From the NCBI RefSeq assembly GCF_014892575.1, contig NZ_JADBGI010000025.1, forward strand, positions 37,279 through 101,278: a DNA stretch of 64,000 nt, given 5' to 3'. The notes under the pieces are model-generated. The model ran no database searches and was not told the DNA's origin. It saw only the letters and a program-made list of their open reading frames with translations. Origin of the DNA: Nocardiopsis coralli. Lineage in GTDB: Bacteria > Actinomycetota > Actinomycetes > Streptosporangiales > Streptosporangiaceae. The position numbers and the translations under genes were made by a program. Shown piece by piece: positions 57,834 to 64,000 of the stretch (position 1 is its first letter; the number at the start of each line of letters is the position of its first letter).

Positions 57834-57879
57834 CGCTCCGGGACGGGCACTCGCCGGCGCTCGTGCCCGTCCCGGAGCG
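57834..57879 (+). repeat. structured stem-loop repeat, also terminator of the CoA-enzyme operon
   Basis: A perfect 17-bp stem (57834-57850 with 57863-57879) starting CGCTCC and ending GGAGCG, with loop TCGCCGGCGCTC. Ends and loop match the repeat family in the last 6 kb (orientation B). It lies 18 bases past the hydratase stop. Confidence 0.8.
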
Positions 57880-57938
57880 CAACATGACCCCAGCCACCGC
57901 GCACCTGAGCGACCCCATCAACCATCCGTCACAGCCAC

Positions 57939-57984
57939 TGCTCCACCTTGGACACTCATCAGCGTTCGCGCACAAGGCGGAGCG
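57939..57984. repeat. stem-loop repeat, type B
   Basis: GCTCC-a-CCTTG (57940-57950) pairs with CAAGG-c-GGAGC (57973-57983), enclosing a diverged loop ACTCATCAGCGTTCGC. The adjoining CACAGCCAC is also shared with the other type B copies. Confidence 0.8.
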
Positions 57985-58083
57985 GCCCTGGGGCCCGTGC
58001 GCCGCAGGGTGAAGGCGGTGCGGTCATGGGCGAACCGGTGGTACACCTGCGCGCGCAGAGTGAAGCGGAGCGTTGCGACCGAC

Positions 58084-59340
58084 TCAACGGCGGTCGGACG
58101 TCTCCCGCGCGGACCCGTCTGCAGGACCCGTGGCCGGCTCGGGCAGCGCGTCCGCTCCGCCGTCGGTGCGGGTTCCGTCGTCCTTGTACAGCCCCGGGTT
58201 GCGCCGGTCGAGCGCGCCCGCGGTCAGGGCAACGGCCAGGCCCAGGACCGCTGCGCCCGCACCGAGCAGAGCCGGCGAGGTGTACCCGAGCCCGGCGCTG
58301 ATACCGAGCCCGCCGATCCAGGCCCCACCCGCGTTGGCCAGGTTGAACGCCGAGTGGTTGGCGGAGGAGGCGATCGTCGGCGCCCCGGCCGCCTTGTTCA
58401 TGATGAGCACCTGCAGCGGCGCGGTCACACCGAACCCGACGGCGCCCAGCACCACGACGGCGATCATCGCGCTCACCGGGTGCTGCACGGCCACGGAGAA
58501 CAGCACGAGCACCACGGCCAGCGACGCCAGGGACCCGTAGATCGTGGGACGCAGCCACCGGTCGGCGAGCGGGCCCACGGCGAGCGATCCGAGCGTCATG
58601 CCCGTCCCGAACAGGGCCAGGACGAGGGGCACCCCGGCCGGCGACATCCCGGCGACCTCGGTCATCATCGGCGAGATGTAGCTGTAGACCGCGAACACGC
58701 CGGCGAACCCGAACACCGCGGTGAGCAGGGCGTACACCACCTGGGGACGGCCCATCGCCGCGATCTCGCCGCGCAGGCGCACACCCTTCGGGGAGGGCAC
58801 GTCGGGCACGAACACCATCACGCACACGAGGCTGACCAGGGCGATCGCGGCGACCACGAGGAATGCGGTCCGCCACCCCAAGAGCTGGCCCAAGAGGGTT
58901 CCGGCGGGCACCCCGACGATGTTGGCGACCGTGAGACCGAGCAGCATGCGCGCCACGGCGGTCGCCCGGCGCATGGGACCGGCCATGTGCGCGGCGACCA
59001 GGGCGCCCACGCCGAGGAAGGCCCCGTGCGGGAGTCCGGCCAGGAAGCGGCTGGCCAGCACGGTCTCGTACGTGGGAGCCACGACGGTCGCGACGTTCCC
59101 GAGCGCGAACAGCCCCATGAAGACCAGGAGCGCGGTGCGCCGGCGCAGCCGGGTGGCCGCGGCGGTCAGGATCGGGGCACCGATGACCACACCGAGGGCG
59201 TAGGCGGCGATCAGGTGTCCGGCGGAGGACAGGGTGATGTCGAGGTCGGCGGCCGCTTCGGGCAGCAGACCCATGATGACGAACTCGGCCGTTCCGATGG
59301 CGAAGGCCCCGAGAGCCAACGCGAGCAGAGCGAAGGGCAT
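58084..59340 (-). CDS. MFS drug/sugar exporter, AraJ-like DHA1 family
   Basis: 418 residues, 12 membrane helices. Marks of the AraJ/CmlA-type group: ALGAFAIGTAEFVIMGLLPE at the N-terminus, the loop-2/3 GLFALGNVATVVAPTYETVLASRFLAGLPHGAF region, and FGVTAPLQVLIMNKA in helix 10. ATG 59340 has AGGAG 6 bases upstream. Divergent from a LacI regulator about 0.5 kb away, the likely controller. Substrate unknown. Confidence 0.92.
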   Translation of the reverse strand: MPFALLALALGAFAIGTAEFVIMGLLPEAAADLDITLSSAGHLIAAYALGVVIGAPILTAAATRLRRRTALLVFMGLFALGNVATVVAPTYETVLASRFLAGLPHGAFLGVGALVAAHMAGPMRRATAVARMLLGLTVANIVGVPAGTLLGQLLGWRTAFLVVAAIALVSLVCVMVFVPDVPSPKGVRLRGEIAAMGRPQVVYALLTAVFGFAGVFAVYSYISPMMTEVAGMSPAGVPLVLALFGTGMTLGSLAVGPLADRWLRPTIYGSLASLAVVLVLFSVAVQHPVSAMIAVVVLGAVGFGVTAPLQVLIMNKAAGAPTIASSANHSAFNLANAGGAWIGGLGISAGLGYTSPALLGAGAAVLGLAVALTAGALDRRNPGLYKDDGTRTDGGADALPEPATGPADGSARETSDRR

Positions 59341-59504
59341 GAGTGTCTCCTGGTACGGGACAGGACGGGATGTGCGGATGCGGATGTGGATGCAGCGGTG
59401 TCGTGGCGCAGGGCGTCCGGTGCGTCGCTGCACCTGTGCGTGGTGGCGCCGGGGGCGGCACGCACCTCGGTGGGCCACTGGGGCCCGAACAGGGTGAACA
59501 CGGG

Positions 59505-59520
59505 TTTGGCACGTGCTAAT
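59505..59520. promoter_or_regulatory. candidate LacI-family operator
   Basis: TTGGCACGTGCTAA (59506-59519), a palindrome with 12 of 14 matching positions around CACGTG, in the gap between the MFS gene and the LacI gene, 165 bases before the MFS start. Such CpG/CACGTG-centred dyads are typical of LacI-family sites. Confidence 0.45.
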
Positions 59521-59579
59521 TCCAGGTTGGCAGAGATCGGGCGGACGCTCAAAGCCCGACGGCTGTGAACTCGCTCGCT

Positions 59580-59715
59580 CCTTCGGCGGGTGTTCGGGAG
59601 CGATCCGTCGGGGGGCGTTCGGGGACTGACTCCGTCGGCAGGTGTTCGGGGGGCGCTTGCTCGCCAGCGGGCTGCTCGGGGGGCTCCGTCGGCGAGTGCT
59701 CGGGGCTCGCTCCGT
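59580..59715. repeat. degenerate ~27-bp direct repeats
   Basis: About five imperfect units with a core like GTCGGCrGGTGTTCGGGG-N-CTCC follow one another. Read on the minus strand, an open frame here gives 9-residue repeats of the type PPEHLPTES. The short frame has no start signal I trust, so I do not call a gene. The rest of 59341-59844 holds the MFS and lacI promoters. Confidence 0.5.
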
Positions 59716-59844
59716 GGGTCCGACGGCCCCGCGCCACTCACCCGCGGCGCACGCGTAGGCGCCGCCCCGGCTCCCCGCCCGCGCCGACTGCCGCTACCGT
59801 GGTCGTTGACCGGACCGGACGGACGAGGGACCAGGGGAAACAGG

Positions 59845-60906
59845 ATGCCGAGCAGCGGTGAGGACGACCCCCGCGAGCATCCGGCCTCCCCCGCGTCCCG
59901 TGCGCGTCCCCGCCGGCCCACGATGGCCGACGTCGCCGCACACGTCGGCGTCTCCCGCCAGCTGGTCTCCCTCGTCCTGGCCGACAAACCCGGACCCAAC
60001 CCGCGCACCCGCGAACGTGTCCTGCGCGGGGCGGAGGACCTCGGGTACCGCGCCGACACCGCCGCGCAGCTCCTGCGCCGCGCCCGGAGCCGCCAGCTCG
60101 GGGTGCTCTTCACCATGGAGCACCAGCTCGAGACGCACATCGTCGAGGCCCTCTACCCCACGGCCGCGGAGGCGGGGTACGAACTGGTCCTCGGTGCCCT
60201 GCTGCCGACACGCAGCGAACGGCGCGCCATCGACGACCTGATCGGGCTCCGGTGCGAGGCGCTGATCCTCATCGGGCTGGCCGAACAGGCCCCCGCCCAC
60301 CTGGCGCAGGTCGCCGAGCAGCTCCCCGTCGTTGAGATCGCCCAGTACACCGGTGCCCCCGGGACGGACAGCGTGCGTACCGACGACGCCGCCGGGGTGC
60401 GGGCCGCGGTCGACCACCTCGTGGGGCTGGGCCACTCCGACATCGTGCACGTGGACGGCGGCGAGCTCCCCGGTGCCGCCCACCGGCGCGAGGGGTACCT
60501 GGAGGCGATGCGCGCGCACGGGATCGGCGAGCGGGCCGAGGTCCTGGCCGGGGACTACACCGTGGAGTCAGGGGTCGCCGCCGCCCGGGAGCTGCTGGAG
60601 CGCGACCGGCTGCCGACCGCGGTGGTGGCCGGGAACGACCTGTGCGCGTGCGGGGTCGTGGAGACCCTCGTGCGCGCGGGCGTGCGCACACCCGAGGACG
60701 TGTCCGTGGCCGGGTACGACGACAGCCGCACCGCGTCGTTGCCCTACCTCGACCTGACGACGGTGCACCAGGACACGGGGCGAATGGCCGAGATCGCGGT
60801 GCGCTGCGCGGTCGAGAGGTTGGACGAGGGGCGCACGGACGACCGCGTGGACGTGCTCGAACCCGAGCTCACGGTGCGGTCTAGTACGGCTCCCCCGGTT
60901 TCCTAG
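59845..60906 (+). CDS. LacI-family transcriptional regulator
   Basis: 353 residues from ATG 59845, with AGGGGA 6 bases upstream. After about 25 Pro/Arg-rich residues comes the LacI helix-turn-helix (TMADVAAHVGVSRQLVSLVLADK) with hinge (LRRARSRQLGVLF), then a sugar-binding-like effector domain (VPEDVSVAGYDDS equivalent RTPEDVSVAGYDDSRTA). Divergent from the MFS exporter and probably its repressor. Confidence 0.93.
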   Translation: MPSSGEDDPREHPASPASRARPRRPTMADVAAHVGVSRQLVSLVLADKPGPNPRTRERVLRGAEDLGYRADTAAQLLRRARSRQLGVLFTMEHQLETHIVEALYPTAAEAGYELVLGALLPTRSERRAIDDLIGLRCEALILIGLAEQAPAHLAQVAEQLPVVEIAQYTGAPGTDSVRTDDAAGVRAAVDHLVGLGHSDIVHVDGGELPGAAHRREGYLEAMRAHGIGERAEVLAGDYTVESGVAAARELLERDRLPTAVVAGNDLCACGVVETLVRAGVRTPEDVSVAGYDDSRTASLPYLDLTTVHQDTGRMAEIAVRCAVERLDEGRTDDRVDVLEPELTVRSSTAPPVS

Positions 60907-60940
60907 GTTTCCCCGGTTTCCTCGGCCCGCACCCCCACGA

Positions 60941-60987
60941 CGCTCCGGGCCATGCGCGAGCGCTAGCGAGTGCATGGAACCGGAGCG
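60941..60987. repeat. stem-loop repeat, type A
   Basis: Outer stem CGCTCCGG/CCGGAGCG, inner stem CCATGC/GCATGG, loop GCGAGCGCTAGCGAGT. The loop is the reverse complement of the type B loop. Confidence 0.85.
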
Positions 60988-61085
60988 AAAACCGGGACCC
61001 CGGCCATCCGAGACGTGCACGTCCCAGGAACCCTCCGCACAGCCACCCAACAACGCCAATGGGCGCCCGAGCCGCACCCCCACGA

Positions 61086-61132
61086 CGCTCCGGGCCATGC
61101 GCGAGCGCTAGCGAGTGCATGGAACCGGAGCG
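61086..61132. repeat. stem-loop repeat, type A
   Basis: Identical to the copy 145 bases upstream. Confidence 0.85.
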
Positions 61133-61230
61133 AAAACCGGGACCCCGGCCATCCGAGACGTGCACGTCCCAGGAACCCTCCGCACAGCCACCCAACAACG
61201 CCAATGGGCGCCCGAGCCGCACCCCCACGA

Positions 61231-61276
61231 CGCTCCGGGCCATGCGCGAGCGCCGGCGAGTGCGTAACCCGGAGCG
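61231..61276. repeat. stem-loop repeat, type A variant
   Basis: Outer stem CGCTCCGGG/CCCGGAGCG (9 bp) and loop core GCGAGCGCCGGCGAGT. The inner stem has decayed. Confidence 0.75.
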
Positions 61277-61333
61277 GAAACCAGGGTCGGCCACACGACA
61301 AGTGCACGGGCCCAGGAACCTCCGCACAGCCAC

Positions 61334-61379
61334 CGCTCCACCTTGGACACTCGCTAGCGCTCGCACACAAGGCGGAGCG
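61334..61379. repeat. stem-loop repeat, type B
   Basis: CGCTCC-a-CCTTG pairs with CAAGG-c-GGAGCG around loop ACTCGCTAGCGCTCGC, the exact reverse complement of the type A loop. Followed by the shared tail GTTCCTAGGGCGCGG. Confidence 0.85.
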
Positions 61380-61541
61380 TTCCTAGGGCGCGGGCCGGCC
61401 TCGTAGGTAGAGCGTTCCAAGAGGGCTCGCACACAAAGCGAAGCGTCCCGGAGGCCAAGGCACGCCGCGCCCCGAGCACGCTCTATTGCAGGCGCAAACC
61501 TCGCCCCAACAACGCCAATGAGCGCGCGTCGCACCCCACGA

Positions 61542-61587
61542 CGCTCCGGGGCACGCGCGAGCGCCAGCGAGTGCGTGCCCCGGAGCG
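61542..61587. repeat. stem-loop repeat, type A, perfect 15-bp stem
   Basis: CGCTCCGGGGCACGC (61542-61556) pairs perfectly with GCGTGCCCCGGAGCG (61573-61587); loop GCGAGCGCCAGCGAGT. Compared with other A copies both arms have changed together. Confidence 0.85.
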
Positions 61588-61687
61588 GAAACCGAAGCCC
61601 GGCCACACGACACGTGCACGCCACCGGAAACCTGGCACCCCGGCCACACGACACGTGCATGTCCCAGGAACCCTCCCTCACAGCCAC

Positions 61688-61733
61688 CGCTCCACCTTGG
61701 ACACTCGCTAGCGCTCGCACACAAGGCGGAGCG
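61688..61733. repeat. stem-loop repeat, type B
   Basis: Identical in sequence to the copy at 61334-61379. Followed by the tail GTTCCCAGGGCGCGGG and GGCCTCGTAGGTAGAGCG, then GTTCCTAGGGCGCGG, which contains the SARP stop codon. Confidence 0.85.
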
Positions 61734-61771
61734 TTCCCAGGGCGCGGGTCGGCCTCGTAGGTAGAGCGTTC

Positions 61772-63679
61772 CTAGGGCGCGGCCCGCACACGCTCCCGGC
61801 CGTACGCCGCCACGACCCCCGGAACACGGTAACCACCGCCGTCGCGCAGCAGCAGGGATCGGTCGACCAGGCGCACCAGCACCGCGTCGACCTCACCCGG
61901 AAGCACGTCTCCACCACCTCCCACGGCCCGAGCCGACTCCAGGGTGAAACCGTCGGGACGCGCGGACAACCTGCGCAGAACGACCCGTTCGGCCTCGGTC
62001 AACAGACCCCAGCTCCACTCAGCCATCGCCCGCAGACTCCGCTGCCTCGGCGGACGACCCCTTGCCTCCTCGGCCGGGAGCGAGAAGCCCGCGTCCAGCC
62101 CTGCGAGGATCCGCTCGAGGCCCAGCGCCCGAACGCGCGCGGCGACCAGTTCGAGCGCGAGGGGGAGCCCGTCGAGCCTGCGGCAGATCTCGGCGACGGC
62201 GGGCGCGTTGTCGTCGGTGAGGGTGAACGCGGGGTCGGCGTCGCGGGCGCGCTCCACGAAGAGCCGTCCCGCATCCGATCCCAGGACGGCCTCGGCGGTG
62301 ATCGTGCCCGCCTCCCCCGTCTCCCCCGTCTCCCCTGTCTCCGGTGTGTGCAGGGGTTCCAGAGCGATCACGCGTTCCCCGGGCACGTCGAGGACCTCCT
62401 GGCTCGTCACGATGCCCCTGACCGGAACCCCCTCGGAGGCGAGCGTCGTGAGCAGTCCCGCCACCGCCCCGGCCACGTGTTCCCCGTTGTCGAGGACCAG
62501 CAGGGTGTCACGCCCGTCCAGCGCCGCACCGAGGCGTGCGAGCGGGTCGTTCCCGGTGTGAACGTCCCCGTCCGGGAGGCGCGCGAGCACCAGCGAGGCG
62601 AGGTCGGCGGCCGAGGCGTCACGCTCGGCCCCGGCGAGTTCCACCAGGTGCACACCGTCGACGGGGCCGTGGGCCGGGCGGGCGCCGAACGTGTCCTCCC
62701 CGGCCAGGACACGGGCCGCGGCCAGCGCCAACCGGGTCTTCCCCACGCCCCCGGGCCCGGTGACCGTGGCCAGGCGGGCGTCCCCCGACCCGTCCCACAT
62801 CCGCACGAGCCGGTCGAGCTCCCGGCCGCGCCCGAGCATCGGGGTCGCGGGCAAAGGGAGGCGGGCGCGGGTTCGGGGCCCCGGGAAGGTCCCTGCGCCA
62901 CCGGATGACCTGGACCCGGTCGGAACGGGTCGGGGCCCGATACCGCCGTCCAGAGCCGGGTCCTGCCGGAGGACCGCGGTGTGCAGCTCGGCCAGACGGG
63001 GCCCGGGGTCGACCCCGAGCTCCTCGTCGAGGCGGGCACGCGCCTGCTCGTAGGAGGCCAGCGCCTCGCCCTGCCGCCCCTCCCGGTACAGCGCGAGCAT
63101 GTGCAGTGCGCGGGCGTGTTCGCGCAGCGGGTGTTCCGCGAGCAGGTCCCCGGTGTCGGAGGCCGCGCAGCAGGACTCGCCCAGGCCGAGGTAGGCCTCG
63201 GCGCGGATCTCCCTCGCCGACAGCCGGAGTTCGTCCAGGCGTGCTGCCTCGGCGGCGGACGCGGGAACGTCGGCCAGCTCCGGGAACGGTTCGCCGCGCC
63301 ACAGGTCGAGCGCGCGGGAGGCCAGGGCCGTGCGGGCCGCGGGCCCCGACGCGGCATCAGCCCGTTCGACCAGGTCCTCGAACAGGCTGCTGTCGACGTC
63401 CTCGGGCGCCGCATCGAGCCGGTATCCGCCCGCGCTGTGGAGGACTCGGCGCGGGCCCAGGAGGCGCCGGAGCTGGGAGATCTTGGTCTGCAGCGTGTTC
63501 AGGGGCCGACCGGGCGGGTGTTCGCCCCACAGGTCGTGGACCAGCCGGTCGGCCGGAACGGGCACGCCCCGGTGCAGCAGCAGGTTCACCAACAACGCCC
63601 GGACCTTCGCCTCGGGGACGGCCACCGGCTCCCCCGCGGCGTTCCGGACGGTCAACGGTCCCAGAACCCCGTAGTGCAT
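61772..63679 (-). CDS. SARP (BTAD) transcriptional regulator with NTPase domain, apparently shortened
   Basis: 635 residues. OmpR-type winged helix (1-90; VRALLVNLLLHRGVPVPADRLVHDLWG-type pattern), BTAD domain (95-240; LWRGEPFPELADV, ALHMLALYREGRQGEAL), linker, then a STAND ATPase with P-loop GPGGVGKT (308-315) and LLVLDNGEHV Walker B, ending in a winged-helix part (VLRRLSARPDGFTLESA). AfsR-like SARPs normally continue into TPRs; this one stops at a TAG inside the repeat array. SARPs usually activate antibiotic clusters. ATG 63679 follows TAGGCT by 6 bases, suggesting a leaderless mRNA. Confidence 0.9.
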   Translation of the reverse strand: MHYGVLGPLTVRNAAGEPVAVPEAKVRALLVNLLLHRGVPVPADRLVHDLWGEHPPGRPLNTLQTKISQLRRLLGPRRVLHSAGGYRLDAAPEDVDSSLFEDLVERADAASGPAARTALASRALDLWRGEPFPELADVPASAAEAARLDELRLSAREIRAEAYLGLGESCCAASDTGDLLAEHPLREHARALHMLALYREGRQGEALASYEQARARLDEELGVDPGPRLAELHTAVLRQDPALDGGIGPRPVPTGSRSSGGAGTFPGPRTRARLPLPATPMLGRGRELDRLVRMWDGSGDARLATVTGPGGVGKTRLALAAARVLAGEDTFGARPAHGPVDGVHLVELAGAERDASAADLASLVLARLPDGDVHTGNDPLARLGAALDGRDTLLVLDNGEHVAGAVAGLLTTLASEGVPVRGIVTSQEVLDVPGERVIALEPLHTPETGETGETGEAGTITAEAVLGSDAGRLFVERARDADPAFTLTDDNAPAVAEICRRLDGLPLALELVAARVRALGLERILAGLDAGFSLPAEEARGRPPRQRSLRAMAEWSWGLLTEAERVVLRRLSARPDGFTLESARAVGGGGDVLPGEVDAVLVRLVDRSLLLRDGGGYRVPGVVAAYGRERVRAAP

Positions 63680-63859
63680 ACCGCCAGCCTACGCAGCCGC
63701 TCACCCGCGCCCCCGAGGTGCCGGGGACGCTTTCCGTTCTGGAGGGCGTGCGCGAGTCGCCCCGACAACGCTCCGGGGCGCGCCCAACAACGACACAGGT
63801 CGTGCGCGAGCGCCAGTCCTGACAACGCCCGAGTGGTACAGGAGCCGCACCCCCAGCAA

Positions 63860-63906
63860 CGCTCCGGGCCAGGCGCGAGCGCCAGCGAGTGCATGGAACC
63901 GGAGCG
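63860..63906. repeat. stem-loop repeat, type A
   Basis: CGCTCCGG/CCGGAGCG outer stem with loop GCGAGCGCCAGCGAGT and right arm GCATGG. The flank GAGCCGCACCCCCAgCAA matches the 5' flank of the array at 60.9-61.2 kb. A shorter A-like fragment lies at 63769-63820. Confidence 0.8.
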
Positions 63907-63962
63907 GAAACCAGGGCCGGGCACCAACAACCTGCACGACCCAAGCACCTCCGCACAGTTCC

Positions 63963-64000
63963 CGCTCCACCTTGGACACTCGCCAGCGCTCGCACACAAG
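63963..64000. repeat. stem-loop repeat, type B, cut by the window end
   Basis: CGCTCCACCTTGGACACTCG start with loop ACTCGCCAGCGCTCGC and the beginning of the right arm CACAAG. The remainder lies outside the window. Apart from these repeats, 63680-64000 holds only the SARP promoter. Confidence 0.8.

Larger units (their letters stand above)
60927..61216. repeat. perfect 145-bp tandem duplication
   Basis: 60927-61071 and 61072-61216 look identical base for base, and a third, diverging copy starts at 61217. Each unit contains one type A stem-loop followed by the shared spacer ending in AACAACGCCAATGGGC. Perfect identity points to a very recent duplication or assembly-level repeat. Confidence 0.85.

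Noticed and set aside
60881..61724. Minus-strand frames giving repeated peptides such as MCASASECPRWSGGC
   Set aside because: They arise from reading through the stem-loop repeats; no ribosome-binding site, and frames break between copies. They are better explained as non-coding structured repeats.
60927..61770. CRISPR array
   Set aside because: Units are 145 bp with no short regular repeat-spacer alternation, the spacer parts are also repeated, and no cas gene is in the window.

Overview
The window is chromosomal DNA of a high-GC mycothiol-producing actinomycete. The S-(hydroxymethyl)mycothiol dehydrogenase, the GTG and leaderless starts, the SARP and DUF397/XRE genes, and the order prfA-prmC-tsaC-wecA-atpIBEFHAGDC all point this way. 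Overall sequence style suggests Nocardiopsis or a close relative; that is inference, since no search was possible. I see no phage, plasmid, CRISPR array or rRNA. One tRNA gene (Arg, CCG) is present.

Layout. 1-2.6 kb: end of an ABC-2 permease followed by an overlapping NarL-type histidine kinase/response regulator pair. 2.6-10.5 kb: DUF1707 envelope protein, secreted PA/M28 peptidase, cobalamin adenosyltransferase, LysR regulator, a mycothiol-dependent formaldehyde detoxification pair (mscR plus metallo-hydrolase), and a divergent AraC/VOC pair. 10.7-17.2 kb: a 1,827-residue single-chain biotin carboxylase whose plan resembles eukaryotic homomeric acetyl-CoA carboxylase, followed by fabI. 17.3-20.7 kb: an accessory patch with an anti-sigma-like ATPase, a WhiJ-type XRE regulator, two DUF397 proteins and a triplicated intergenic repeat. 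20.7-34 kb (minus strand): DUF2550, the complete F1Fo ATP synthase operon, wecA, tsaC, prmC, prfA and rpmE. 34-45.4 kb (minus): lactate permease, rho, thrB, thrC, hom, lysA, nrtL (an ArgS relic) and a receiver-only response regulator, next to tRNA-Arg. 45.7-54.3 kb: IclR with a YjiH-like membrane protein, an arsenite-type permease with its own MerR regulator, a Tat-exported carbonic anhydrase, a membrane-anchored WD40 protein and a PPOX-family protein. 54.3-57.8 kb: LysR divergent from acyl-CoA dehydrogenase, CaiB/BaiF CoA-transferase and HTD2-like hydratase. 58-64 kb: MFS exporter, LacI regulator and a SARP regulator.

How genes work together. The threonine/lysine branch of aspartate metabolism (lysA, hom, thrC, thrB) sits between the translation genes and rho. 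The carboxylase and FabI together suggest a lipid-synthesis module. Several regulators appear to be made from leaderless mRNAs: a TAnnnT box lies 6-7 bases before the start codon and no Shine-Dalgarno is visible.

The most unusual feature is a family of stem-loops in the last 6.2 kb. They share CGCTCC/GGAGCG ends and a fixed loop, while their arms differ but remain self-complementary. They occur in both orientations, in composite units, and include a perfect 145-bp tandem duplication. One array abuts, and apparently supplies the stop codon of, the SARP gene, which lacks the usual C-terminal TPR region.
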